Positions 35,259 through 43,862 of a stretch of DNA of 64,000 nt are shown one piece after another. The position numbers and the translations under genes were made by a program. The stretch is from Sabulibacter ruber (GTDB lineage Bacteria > Bacteroidota > Bacteroidia > Cytophagales > Hymenobacteraceae). Within the stretch, counting starts at the first letter, position 1. Every line of letters begins with the position of its first letter. The stretch lies in the NCBI RefSeq assembly GCF_017355955.1, contig NZ_JAFFID010000001.1:1116001-1180000 (forward strand), written 5' to 3'. The notes under the pieces are model-generated. The model was not told where the DNA came from and ran no database searches. It saw nothing but the letters and a program-made list of their open reading frames with translations.

Positions 35259-37748
35259 TTAGCTCACTAATTTAATTGGAAATTGAAACTTAAACTTTAC
35301 GGGGTAAATAGGATCCTCATTTAGAGATAGCTCCCAATCGGGATTGTTAAAATCTGTCGCTATGCGATGAATATCGTATCCTCCCAACCCAGATCCCGCA
35401 TTTGAGTTAGCTGTAGAGAACTTTGTAATAAATTTCTCCCTATCGAAATTTTTAGGAAAAGGCTTACCATTATTCCTTACTTCAACTAAAAGAATTTCTT
35501 CTATTTCTGTTAGTTCAATAACTACCTCATTACCAAGCTCTTTAGTTTCAAATCCATATTTACTGGCATTGGTCAACAGATTGATGAGAATCGTTATAAA
35601 AGGAGTTCTGTGGCCATAAATTCCACGCTCTTTGAGTTTCTCGCCTTTCAGAAGAAGCTTCTTGATTTTGAAATTGAAACCATTACCTGAAATGTCATTA
35701 ATAATATTATTAATATCCGAAAGAGGAATAATATCCTTTTCATATTCGGACAGCACAAAGCCATTCTCTCCTTTTTCAAGTACATCAGTAATGAAGTTTA
35801 CATCTCTCTTGATCTCTTTAAGAGAAGCTATGATATCGATATCATAAAATTCAGCAAAAGCTTTATTCAAAGAAGCAAAGCTTTCACTTTGAGTACTAAA
35901 AAAATGCAACAAGTTGTCTGACCAGTCTAAAATGTTTTGTCTAGGTCTACCTAAAGTATGTTTCAGAGAAGCAAATTCACTAAACTGCTTAACAGAGTTT
36001 CCGTGCGCTAAAGCATTTCTCTCTCTCTGAAGATCCTTAAGTTTTCCAGCTAACTCATTAATACCTTCTACTTTAGCCTTTTGCTCTCTAAGAGAAGGTA
36101 ATTTTATTTTAACCTCCAGTAGGTCTTCTCTTCTAATAAAAGGCATAACTGAAGCCCCCATGCGATATGAGTTTAATTGCTCTTGGACATAATCAGCATG
36201 GAGCTCGTTAATTATATAGGCAACATCTACAACCAATTCATCTACTTTGAAAGAAAGAATATCCTGGTTCCTATAAATGGGTTCGCCAGTAAATTCAAAG
36301 AGTGTTGGATTAAGTGTTTTCTCCCGCACTGCAAGAAGCAAACACGATTCATTAATCAAATGAATACCAGGCCTCTTCAATGTCGTTTCCTGAACAGAAT
36401 TAACATCAAGTTTAAAATCTACTTTGGCATTTTTCAGATCCTTAATTCGAACCACCTTTCCTGTGTGTGGCATATTCTCTTTTCGGCCACTGACAAATTC
36501 TAGAATATCGCGGAGTTTTACTCCCTCAATATACTTTTGAAAATATTGGGAAACCTGTAAGTCATAATCTAGCTTTTGAATTTCATCGATACCAACAATC
36601 CGATCTACTTCATTGTCTGGCTTACTGCCATGCAGCACACTATTTAATCGATATACATTCAGCACCTTCCTACGGGAGCCTTTAGACTCCACAAACTTTG
36701 TAGCATCAACAAAGCGAACTTTGCCTGGTAGCTTTTTGACCTTATTGATGACCAGTATAACTAAAGGAATTCCGGTACTTAAAAGAAGTCCGGCTGGCAA
36801 TGAAATAATAGTCTCTATTAAATCACTGTTCACCAATTCTTTTCTCAAACGATGCTCATACCCTCCTCTGAATAGAAATCCATGAGGCAATACAGTGATG
36901 AGCTTGCCTTCAGCAGTAAGAGAATGCACCCCCTTTTCAAGTAAAAATTGTTCAACAGTACGAATGCCTGGTTCAATATCTTTATAACGATTATTCAGGC
37001 GTAAACCGTAAGGAGGGTTAGATACAATAAGATCAAATTTCTGAGTAGGATCAGGCCAATTTAGAATAGAATCTTCGCAAACATAACGAGAAGCTCCCGG
37101 TCGCTCGTATGCTTTAAGTCGTAATGCTCCTAACGCCCAAGTTTTCCGGTTGAGCTCCTGACCAAAATACTCCTGCCCTTTGTCAAAGAATACACCAAAA
37201 GAAGCCAACCCGGCAAATGGGTTAAACACTTTTGAATTTGCAGGTAAATCAGCGAGCCTACAAATTAAGCTGGTCAATTCAAGCGGCTGAATAAACTCTA
37301 TACCAACTCTGCCCTGAGATTCAGAAATTCTATATAACACGCTATCAAAAACCTCCAAAAAATTTTTTGATAGCACATTTTTGTCTATTCCGCTTAAAAT
37401 TTGGAAAATTTCCGCTAATCCAGCTGTACTTAACTGCTTTATGGCTGGCTCAAAAAACTTGTATAATGCTCCAAGTTGTTCATCCAAAATGTTTAAATCG
37501 GACAAAAAATACTCAAGCTGAAACAATGCTTTTTGATGGTGATGGTTAGTAAGAACCTCCTCTGATACTATTCCATCATTATATGCTGATAGCAAAAACA
37601 GCACGACATGGTAATCCTCAGAAGAGAGGCTTTCACTCCTCAGAACATTGAAAATAGACCAAATCTGCTCCTTGATTGCTGCTACAGGATTAATATCTTC
37701 CAACTTAAATTCTCTCATCATAAAACAAGTATCTGATTGATGAACCAA
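35259..37748 (-). CDS. DNA adenine methyltransferase-TRD-histidine kinase fusion
   Basis: The 829-residue protein joins three modules. Residues about 150-390 are an HsdM/type IIG-like N6-adenine methylase, with motif I FNPFAG at 175-180 and motif IV SNPPYG at 243-248. Residues about 405-580 resemble an HsdS target-recognition domain with its helical spacer (MPFIRREDLLEVKIKLPSL, REQKAKV). Residues about 590-829 look like a histidine kinase: a DHp-like helix EFASLKHTLGRPRQNI with candidate phospho-His H597, an N box INLLTNASKYG (722-732), NNGKPFP at 759-765 and a G2 box GSGLGG at 785-790. ATGs at 37721 and 37718 are alternative starts. It is the second gene of the operon, next to the receiver protein. 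I know no described protein with this order. Confidence 0.85.
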   Translation of the reverse strand: MVHQSDTCFMMREFKLEDINPVAAIKEQIWSIFNVLRSESLSSEDYHVVLFLLSAYNDGIVSEEVLTNHHHQKALFQLEYFLSDLNILDEQLGALYKFFEPAIKQLSTAGLAEIFQILSGIDKNVLSKNFLEVFDSVLYRISESQGRVGIEFIQPLELTSLICRLADLPANSKVFNPFAGLASFGVFFDKGQEYFGQELNRKTWALGALRLKAYERPGASRYVCEDSILNWPDPTQKFDLIVSNPPYGLRLNNRYKDIEPGIRTVEQFLLEKGVHSLTAEGKLITVLPHGFLFRGGYEHRLRKELVNSDLIETIISLPAGLLLSTGIPLVILVINKVKKLPGKVRFVDATKFVESKGSRRKVLNVYRLNSVLHGSKPDNEVDRIVGIDEIQKLDYDLQVSQYFQKYIEGVKLRDILEFVSGRKENMPHTGKVVRIKDLKNAKVDFKLDVNSVQETTLKRPGIHLINESCLLLAVREKTLNPTLFEFTGEPIYRNQDILSFKVDELVVDVAYIINELHADYVQEQLNSYRMGASVMPFIRREDLLEVKIKLPSLREQKAKVEGINELAGKLKDLQRERNALAHGNSVKQFSEFASLKHTLGRPRQNILDWSDNLLHFFSTQSESFASLNKAFAEFYDIDIIASLKEIKRDVNFITDVLEKGENGFVLSEYEKDIIPLSDINNIINDISGNGFNFKIKKLLLKGEKLKERGIYGHRTPFITILINLLTNASKYGFETKELGNEVVIELTEIEEILLVEVRNNGKPFPKNFDREKFITKFSTANSNAGSGLGGYDIHRIATDFNNPDWELSLNEDPIYPVKFKFQFPIKLVS

Positions 37749-37783
37749 AGCTCTGATCCATCTGTGCAGTACAAGTGCATTGG

Positions 37784-38794
37784 TTAAATATATTTTTTAT
37801 AAATGATTTCTGCTATGCTTTCAAACCTTTCTCTTAAAGACTCTGGTTCTATGATTTCGATTCCACTCATGTAAGAGAACAAAAGCGCTATGAGCTCATG
37901 GTTGACCTGAACATATAGTTCAATAACCACCTGTGAGTCACTTTTACTTTTTATTTTTTGAGAACCATGTAAAGGTTTGCTTTCAATATAGGGCCAAGTT
38001 TCGTTAGAGATTGAGATTACCAGTTTTTCAATCGGGGCATCTGGCCGAACTGAAACCCCTACTACATTATCAAAATATTCTTCGAAGTCTATATCTAAGT
38101 TTGGTATAAACTTCTCTCTGGACTCCCTGATAAAGATTATGCGGTCAATTGCCAGAATTGAAAGAGATTGATATTCTTCATTCAACCCGAATAAAAACCA
38201 GCGATTGTTATACTGCTTCAAATGCCATGGATGAATAACAAAGTCCGAAGCCTTCTCTTGTTTATAGCCCTGATACTTAATTGCTAATGGAAGCTGGTTT
38301 TGGATAGCATTGAATAGATCAGTAAAGTGGGTTAGCCCTTTCAAATAAGGGTTCTGCTCAAAACCTACGGCTGTCTGTGTATCACTTTTAAGCTTGAAGG
38401 TGTCTTCAAGCCGGATTTGCATTTCTTCTACCCATTCAAACTGTGGCAAACCTTTGAATCGACTAAGAATGGATAGCGTTTCTTTAAGCTGTTCAGCCTC
38501 GGATTGATTGATTCCTTGGTTCTTGATGGAGAATGATTTGTCTGAATATCTGTAATACACTCTCTTACCTTCCTTTATCCGTTCTAGGGGAACAGCCCAG
38601 CCTTGCTCACTTTCCATAAAAGTGATATCATCAAATACCTGCCTTCTCTTCACGCCATCCTCTATTCCACTGAAATCATAGATAGCGTCATTACATTCCT
38701 TTATAAGATCATCAATGAAGAATTTCTTGCCATGATTACTGAAGCATCGGTCTAGGGCATGGTATCTTATGGTTGCATGTTTATTAGTTGCCAT
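37784..38794 (-). CDS. WYL-domain transcriptional regulator
   Basis: The 336-residue protein has an N-terminal winged helix (YHALDRCFSNHGKKFFIDDL), a helical linker, a WYL domain from about residue 140 (LAIKYQGYKQEKASDF, IHPWHLKQYNNRWFLFGLN, ILAIDRI) and a C-terminal WCX-like region (VNHELIALLFSYMSGIEII). WYL proteins sense nucleic acids or nucleotides and are frequent repressors of phage-defence operons (BrxR, CapW). It is the first gene of the eleven-gene operon, 35 bases before the methylase-kinase gene, and probably represses it. An inverted repeat 70-90 bases upstream is a candidate operator. Confidence 0.9.
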   Translation of the reverse strand: MATNKHATIRYHALDRCFSNHGKKFFIDDLIKECNDAIYDFSGIEDGVKRRQVFDDITFMESEQGWAVPLERIKEGKRVYYRYSDKSFSIKNQGINQSEAEQLKETLSILSRFKGLPQFEWVEEMQIRLEDTFKLKSDTQTAVGFEQNPYLKGLTHFTDLFNAIQNQLPLAIKYQGYKQEKASDFVIHPWHLKQYNNRWFLFGLNEEYQSLSILAIDRIIFIRESREKFIPNLDIDFEEYFDNVVGVSVRPDAPIEKLVISISNETWPYIESKPLHGSQKIKSKSDSQVVIELYVQVNHELIALLFSYMSGIEIIEPESLRERFESIAEIIYKKYI

Positions 38795-38799
38795 GTGAA

Positions 38800-38885
38800 A
38801 TAGTTAAACCGATGGTTTGTTTTGAGCGGTTGATGGCCCCATAGTAACTTTTATAGTTGATCGTTAACTTTTTATATAGTTAAAC
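38800..38885 (-). promoter_or_regulatory. Candidate operator/promoter region of WYL-led operon
   Basis: TTAACT (38864-38869) and AGTTAA (38878-38883) form an inverted repeat with an 8-base spacer. ATAGTTAAAC occurs twice in direct orientation (38800-38809 and 38876-38885). These lie immediately upstream of the WYL start at 38794, where a repressor should bind. No convincing -7 element was identified. Confidence 0.4.
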
Positions 38886-39060
38886 AAGCAGAAAACCCCT
38901 TTCACTAAACAAAAAACCTATCATGGCTTTCCTTTATGTCTTTTGGTAAATATAATAATTTCATTGGTGTTGAACAGGCGCTTCTTTCCAAGCTTCTATT
39001 TATAAGTTGCCACAATCTTCGCTCAGCCCCTTTACAATAGTAACACCTAGAAGAATCAAA

Positions 39061-39097
39061 AGAGCTGGATGGTACCCGTAGAATACCACCCAGCTCT
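39061..39097 (-). terminator. Stem-loop with 14-bp stem
   Basis: Arms 39061-39074 and 39084-39097 match at 13 of 14 positions around a 9-base loop. It lies 18 bases after the stop of the minus-strand open frame 39116-39331 and ends that unit. Confidence 0.7.
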
Positions 39098-39115
39098 TTA
39101 TATTTAGGCCGGAGA

Positions 39116-39331
39116 TTAATCTAGGCCGTCGCTCGATTTATAAAACTGGAATTGAAAATCTGGTTCCACAAGGGTTGCAACTAACTCCACCACAACATAA
39201 GTCTCCTGATAGAAAGCTCTAAATACTTTCATCATTCTGTTGAATTCAGCGTCACCAGTATGTGACCCAAGCAAATCTTTATTGCCTATTACAATCCTAT
39301 TCTTCCTTGCCCTGGTAGGAACTACATACAT
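39116..39331 (-). CDS. Hypothetical small protein
   Basis: A 71-codon frame ending just before a good terminator and starting 25 bases after the stop of the 39357-39797 gene. The second half (FNRMMKVFRAFYQETYVVVE, then DFQFQFYKS) looks like a natural alpha/beta segment; the first part is basic. It may be an independent small gene or the detached end of the upstream one. No family is recognised. Confidence 0.4.
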   Translation of the reverse strand: MYVVPTRARKNRIVIGNKDLLGSHTGDAEFNRMMKVFRAFYQETYVVVELVATLVEPDFQFQFYKSSDGLD

Positions 39332-39356
39332 TAGGAAGAAGACTCAGTAAAGGGGT

Positions 39357-39797
39357 TTACATAATTGATAATAAAGACTCAATCTTATAATGCCTAGCAG
39401 CAATTCCTTCGAAAATAAAGCTACAAACCGCAATTTGTGCTTCTGGATCATTAGGCTCCAGACTAACAGAACAAGTATATCTACCTTCCTTGTTATTAAA
39501 AGTGAATGTTTTGGCTTCTCTTACGACGGCAAAAAAACCACCATAGGCATCAAAAGCCTTGGATTTAGATAATTTATAATTTTTAACCCTGTTGTTTGAT
39601 TTCAAGCAGAACCCCTCTCCTACTCCTTTCAGATGATATTGATCAACTGTAATACATTTACCTGATCTTATACTTTTTAAAGACACATATACATCCAGAT
39701 TCCTTTGTTCCAAAACAACATTCCTAAAAGTCTCAATTAAACTTTCCTCAACCTCCAAACCCTTCTCTGTGTAACTCCTTGCTTGTGATACTTCCAT
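39357..39797 (-). CDS. Hypothetical protein
   Basis: A 146-residue soluble protein without signal or membrane segment. It is beta-rich in the second half (TFTFNNKEGRYTCSVSLEPN, then IAVCSFIFEGIAARHYKIE), with a helical N-terminus. The family is not recognised. It lies between the operon promoter region and the serine recombinase, inside the proposed island, and is divergently oriented from the recombinase across an AT-rich gap (39798-40035) in which I see nothing else. Confidence 0.6.
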   Translation of the reverse strand: MEVSQARSYTEKGLEVEESLIETFRNVVLEQRNLDVYVSLKSIRSGKCITVDQYHLKGVGEGFCLKSNNRVKNYKLSKSKAFDAYGGFFAVVREAKTFTFNNKEGRYTCSVSLEPNDPEAQIAVCSFIFEGIAARHYKIESLLSIM

Positions 39798-40035
39798 GAC
39801 TTTAATTTATAATATGTTGATAATGTTTATATAATCTCACTTTAGTAAAGTTTTGAAATTTGAAATTTAAATTTTCACATAGATTACAATCTATTAATTA
39901 TCAGAATTTTAAAACATTCAAATAAATACAAAAGCAAGAAATCAGTTGTATAAAACATGCTTAAAAATATTTTTCTCCGATTTTAAAACTTCCCCTACTC
40001 CATTTTATATAATACTCAGATTAGACACTGATTAG

Positions 40036-40131
40036 ATGGAAAGTCAAATAGATTTAGAAACGATTATAATACTAGCTATCAACCTAGTTTTGGAAGAAGA
40101 AGAGAAAGAGGATGAGCATGAAAATAGTTAG
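40036..40131 (+). CDS. Small acidic leader-type ORF (31 aa)
   Basis: ATG at 40036 opens a 31-codon frame (MESQIDLETIIILAINLVLE followed by a highly acidic tail) that stops at 40129-40131. It overlaps the start of the recombinase gene by 20 bases in another frame. The overlap suggests translational coupling, so the small frame may be a leader or a small partner of the recombinase. Evidence is position and frame only. Confidence 0.4.
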   Translation: MESQIDLETIIILAINLVLEEEEKEDEHENS

Positions 40132-41572
40132 GAACAAATGTTTGATATGGACTAGGGTATCCTCACAAGAGCAACTTGAAAATGGAAGTTTAAACACTCA
40201 ACTCACATTGTGCACCGAATATGCCAGGAGTTTAGGGTTTTGTGTTATTGAACACGAATCTGCATATGAAAGCGCTAAAGCAGAAAACAAAAAATTCAAA
40301 CAGATGATGAAAAAACTTACAGATAGGAAAAACAAGTTTGATGCTTTGATAGTCTTATCTGCTAGCAGATTTTCTCGATACTTACCACTGGCAAGCAACA
40401 CTTTAATGGAGTTAAAAAAAGTAGGTATATATATTCATATTGTCAGAGGCAGGATGACCTCGGAAAACGACAAAGGAGTAATGGACATCTTTCAAGAGTT
40501 TCTTAGGGCAAATCAAGAGAACCATGAGCGGAAAGAAATCACTATCACTAGCAGGATGGCAAAATTAAAGCAAGGTGTATCCGCCAGTAAACCCCCGCTT
40601 GGGTATATAACTAGTAATAACAGAGGAAAGCTTGATGATAACAATATCCTTCTACCATCAATACAATTATGCCCAAAGAATGCACCGTTGATAAAAAAGG
40701 CGTTTAAACTTATTCTACAAAAAAGAACTCTAACAGAAGTTACAGCAGAGATAAATAGTTTTGGATTAAATATAAACAGAAAGTATTTAGGAGAACTACT
40801 TAGAAAACCAATTTACTGCGGCAAGTTGGTTGACAAAACATTGATGGACAAGGGAATTCCATTTGTGATGGGAAGGCATGAGAAATTAATCAGTATATCT
40901 GAATTTGATAAAGTTCAAAAACTACTTTCAAAAAAAGCACTTAAAAGGAAAAAGAAAACGAATGAGGAAGAAATCCCACTAAACGGTTTACTCAGATGTG
41001 ATACTTGCCAGAAAAATCTAACTGGATATCTGACAAAGGGCATACCTTATTACAAGTGCAATCACGGTTGCAAGTTGAACATACCGGGAAAAAAGGTCCA
41101 TAGGGTGAATGATAATTTGTTAAGCAGCCTACAACTTGACACAACATTCATTAAGGATATAATTAATCTTATTGAAATCAAGTACAAAGAGAAATATTCA
41201 GAAGCTATTCAAAAACAAAAAATCAAACGCAAAGAACTAGATAAGCTGGATAGTAGGCTTGAAAATCTTTTGCTTTCTAAACTGGATGGAGAGATCGACA
41301 ACTCTACTTACAAAAAAATTAAGAATGATACAGAAAGCAACATAATAATTTTGCAGGATGAATTAAATGACATAAAAGTCCCCGAAGCTCAGTTGATTCA
41401 TCAAAAAATAATTAACCTTATAAAAAACCCGAATACTCTTTACAATAGACTTAGTGTTTATGATAAGAAACCTTTTCTAAAAACAATTGCCATTGATGGA
41501 TTAACTTACAACAAGAAGGATAACAAATTTAATAATATAAAAATAAACAGGATGTATAAACTCCATCCCTAA
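40112..41572 (+). CDS. Large serine recombinase (site-specific integrase)
   Basis: The 486-residue protein has the large serine recombinase plan. The resolvase domain has the catalytic serine in WTRVSSQEQ, an LSASRFSRYL segment corresponding to the usual RLSR motif, and a long helix with NHERKEITITSRMAKLKQG. The recombinase domain covers about 165-270 (PPLGYI, IKKAFKLIL, LGELLRKPIYCG). A zinc-ribbon follows (LLRCDTCQKNLTGYLTKG, YKCNHGC), then a coiled-coil (about 360-440). These enzymes integrate and excise elements at att sites that lie next to the gene. Its stop is only a few bases from the point where remnants of another element resume (about 41578), so it probably marks the right end of the inserted island. 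It is AT-rich like the restriction operon. Confidence 0.93.
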   Translation: MSMKIVRNKCLIWTRVSSQEQLENGSLNTQLTLCTEYARSLGFCVIEHESAYESAKAENKKFKQMMKKLTDRKNKFDALIVLSASRFSRYLPLASNTLMELKKVGIYIHIVRGRMTSENDKGVMDIFQEFLRANQENHERKEITITSRMAKLKQGVSASKPPLGYITSNNRGKLDDNNILLPSIQLCPKNAPLIKKAFKLILQKRTLTEVTAEINSFGLNINRKYLGELLRKPIYCGKLVDKTLMDKGIPFVMGRHEKLISISEFDKVQKLLSKKALKRKKKTNEEEIPLNGLLRCDTCQKNLTGYLTKGIPYYKCNHGCKLNIPGKKVHRVNDNLLSSLQLDTTFIKDIINLIEIKYKEKYSEAIQKQKIKRKELDKLDSRLENLLLSKLDGEIDNSTYKKIKNDTESNIIILQDELNDIKVPEAQLIHQKIINLIKNPNTLYNRLSVYDKKPFLKTIAIDGLTYNKKDNKFNNIKINRMYKLHP

Positions 41573-41579
41573 AAGGATG

Positions 41580-41869
41580 TTGCTCGTGGTCTGGCTGGTG
41601 AAGAAAAAAGTATTGGCATCTGGAACATTCGTTTCTTCGGTCATAATTTCAAAATTCAGCAGAACTTCAAACTAAATGCACTTGAACTGCTGTAGTATCT
41701 TGGTGACCTCCTCCGAGGACCACCTGTTCAATTCCTCCACTCTACCGTCAAAGGTGGTGGTGGAGAAAACAGCTTCAACCTTCAAATACTACCCACACTC
41801 TTTAGCCTTCTGCATCAGCTTTCCTTTTTTAGAGATGCACCATAAATGGCGATTATCGAAAAGATGGGT
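41580..41869 (-). pseudogene. Remnants of small element genes
   Basis: On the minus strand one open stretch reads VEAVFSTTTFDGRVEELNRW and ends in VTKILQQFKCI and a stop. About 30 bases later an ATG starts MTEETNVPDANTFFFTSQTT, which runs out at about 41578, where the recombinase segment begins. The first piece lacks a start and the second lacks its end. I read both as genes of the older element truncated by the island insertion. The opposite strand is also open here, so the assignment is tentative. Confidence 0.4.
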
Positions 41870-42034
41870 TTAATCATGCCTGCCTGTCAGGTATTCCTCC
41901 ACAATGTAGTCGTTTCTGCTGCTGTCCCGGGCAAGCCACTTCACTACTTCTTCTCGAAGCTCTTCGCGCTGCCGAACCAAGGCATTGTATTGCTGATCAG
42001 TCACCTTTATATCTTCCCCTTTGTTCCGCTGCAT
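41870..42034 (-). CDS. Small hypothetical element protein (54 aa)
   Basis: ATG at 42034-42032 to TAA at 41870-41872 gives 54 residues, starting MQRNKGEDIKVTDQQYNALV and continuing as a charged helix (REELREEVVKWLARDSS). It is the only intact gene in a run of broken small genes on this strand, and has the same GC-rich, helical character. It is probably a structural or accessory gene of the older mobile element. The function is unknown. Confidence 0.5.
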   Translation of the reverse strand: MQRNKGEDIKVTDQQYNALVRQREELREEVVKWLARDSSRNDYIVEEYLTGRHD

Positions 42035-42164
42035 ATTGTATGGTACTGCTAGGATGTTTGTTTTGATTGATAAGGTCCGCCTTTTGGCTTTGTAAATTAT
42101 TATCTCCTTAAGGTTTATCTATAGCCATCCCCTACGCTTATATCTGAGTAGCTGGAGGTGGCAG

Positions 42165-42347
42165 TCAGTCCTTGTAAGTAGCTGAAGCATTCTGTATTGT
42201 AAGGTCCTCATCCTTCGTACCCGGGTTATTATTTCCTTCCAGCTCCTTCTCGTGGATGGTGAACTACTTTGACGCGCTTTCACTTAGGCAGGAGGCATAG
42301 ATCCACTCAAAGGTAGTTTCATCGGCGCTGGCCACGGGCCGCTCCTA
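42165..42347 (-). pseudogene. Small element gene with premature stop
   Basis: The minus-strand frame reads VASADETTFEWIYASCLSES, meets an in-frame TAG, and continues as FTIHEKELEGNNNPGTKDED to a TGA at 42165-42167. The composition is coding-like on both sides of the stop. There is no start codon. It lies between two other element genes in the same orientation. Confidence 0.45.
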
Positions 42348-42351
42348 TATT

Positions 42352-42902
42352 TTATTCATATGCCAACGCCTCCTCTATTCGTTTGATGTTCCGCTCCATC
42401 TCCTGCAAGTCTAGCAGGCGCTCAGGCTTCTTCTTCAGCTTGGAGCGTTGGGCGCGTAGGTTGGTGAGGGACTTGTACAGAAGCCCCTTGTCCCTCGTGA
42501 GCGGTTCTTCTTTCTTGGCTTCAGGAAGGTACTCGTGCTCTTTGGCGTGCTCATACAGATCCCAGAGCGGCGTGATTTTATCAGATAAGTCAAGGATTCT
42601 GAACGCAAGCTCTTTGCGTTCATCCTGTTTGGTACTGATGCCCAGTTGGGCGTGATAGGCAGCCCTTGCGGAGATAAGAGGCCTAAGTTTCTCCAATACC
42701 TGCTCAGTGCCTTGGTGACAGGCTGAAGTGGTTCCTTAACAGGGCATAAATCTTCCAACTCCCGCACCAAGCGGTTCTGGTTGTAGAGTGTGGCACCTTG
42801 CTTAAAAAGGAATTTAAGCACGCTGCTGGAGTCGTGCGCCTCATACAGAAGCCTGCCGGTTTCAAAGTCTTGGTCAGAAGAAAGCCATTCCTGGATACCC
42901 AT
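42352..42902 (-). pseudogene. Hypothetical element gene broken by a frameshift
   Basis: The first frame starts at 42902 (MGIQEWLSSDQDFETGRLLY) and stays coding-like to about LCPVKEPLQPVTKAL. Near 42700-42715 the coding sense passes to another frame (EQVLEKLRPLISARAAYHAQ), which continues to a stop at 42352 with the helical, basic end (RSKLKKKPERLLDLQEMERN). Together they make one protein of about 180 residues. No family is recognised. GC content matches the primase/VapE gene at 17-19.5 kb and the genes at 46.7-47.4 kb. Confidence 0.65.
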
Positions 42903-42930
42903 GAAGCAAAATTCAAGGATTCAGGAATGG

Positions 42931-42994
42931 CTAAAAAGGACGGCAATTGCCACGGGGTTTTAGGGAAGCAGGACCTTCGTAATAATCATTTTCC
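42931..42994 (-). pseudogene. 3' end of a further element gene
   Basis: A minus-strand frame without start reads NRENDYYEGPASLKPRGNCR and ends at a TAG (42931-42933), just upstream of the frameshifted gene. Its upstream part is cut off at about 43000, where the AT-rich membrane-protein gene begins. It marks a junction between old element DNA and the KAP NTPase segment. Confidence 0.4.
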
Positions 42995-43810
42995 CTATTT
43001 AGAGCTGTATATAGTAACTGACTCTGGGTGTCCAGAAGAGTGAACGGGTTTATTTTTTATTTTTACAAATTTCAAATCCTTACTTGAATACACTTCTGAT
43101 TGTTTTAAAATAGAATTATAAAATATAAAATAATTTTTTGTCCTGCCTACATAAAAGACTGAATCGTTACTTTTTAGGACTTCCTTTTCAAACCCTAATT
43201 CAATAGAAAACAAGCCTTTATTTTCATTTGTCACTATAGCCTCTTCTTTAGAATTTAAAACAACATAGCATGTAACAACAGAAAGTATAATAACATAAAA
43301 TTTAACTGATTTTTCTAAATTTAGACCAGTAAAACTAGAATAAACATAGTCCAATTCATTTAAAACAAACATTATAAAAAAAGGGGAAAGAACCATCAAG
43401 ACGGTATACTTAAGCGAATGCAAGTGACCGCTTACTATTGCATATGGCGCAGAAATCAAGATTATAAGAAATAAAGAAATGAGCAAAACCTTTTTTTTGT
43501 TCTTAAAATAGTTAAGATACCTTCTAAAAACGTTTTTCTCTTTAAGGTATTCGTTGTTGTCGCTTTGTTGAAATTGGCTACCCATAAGCCCAATATTTAA
43601 GATTTGTGCAATAAATCCAAAAACAAACCCAAAACCAATCAACAACAGAGAATCAAAAAAAAGAGTAAGCACCTCAGATATTTCTAGGTAATCAGTAATG
43701 TTAATGTTAAAATTTATATAAAAACAATAAATCTTTATCAATCCTATGGCAACAGCAAACACGCCAAATACCGGAATAAGGTCTTTAAGGCTATTTGAAT
43801 TATCATTCAT
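42995..43810 (-). CDS. Multi-pass membrane protein paired with KAP NTPase
   Basis: The 271-residue protein has about five membrane helices: residues about 10-30 (VFGVFAVAIGLIKIYCF), 45-70 (LTLFFDSLLLIGFGFVFGFI), 105-125 (VLLISLFLIILISAPYAI), 130-150 (VLMVLSPFFIMFVL) and 165-185 (FYVIILSVVTCYVVL). A C-terminal soluble beta-rich domain follows. It has no sequence family I recognise. It follows the KAP NTPase gene by 52 bases on the same strand and is similarly AT-rich, so the pair is probably one operon. KAP NTPases often work with membrane proteins in defence or membrane-organised complexes. Confidence 0.7.
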   Translation of the reverse strand: MNDNSNSLKDLIPVFGVFAVAIGLIKIYCFYINFNINITDYLEISEVLTLFFDSLLLIGFGFVFGFIAQILNIGLMGSQFQQSDNNEYLKEKNVFRRYLNYFKNKKKVLLISLFLIILISAPYAIVSGHLHSLKYTVLMVLSPFFIMFVLNELDYVYSSFTGLNLEKSVKFYVIILSVVTCYVVLNSKEEAIVTNENKGLFSIELGFEKEVLKSNDSVFYVGRTKNYFIFYNSILKQSEVYSSKDLKFVKIKNKPVHSSGHPESVTIYSSK

Positions 43811-43862
43811 ACCTACATTATTTTTTACAAGTATACTTTTTTTACATTCGCATATTTTTGAT

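Noticed and set aside
20154..38794. Assignment to BREX, DISARM or another named system
   Set aside because: WYL, PLD and methylase proteins recall these systems, but BrxC/PglZ/BrxL and DrmA/DrmB are absent, while a full HsdRMS set is present.
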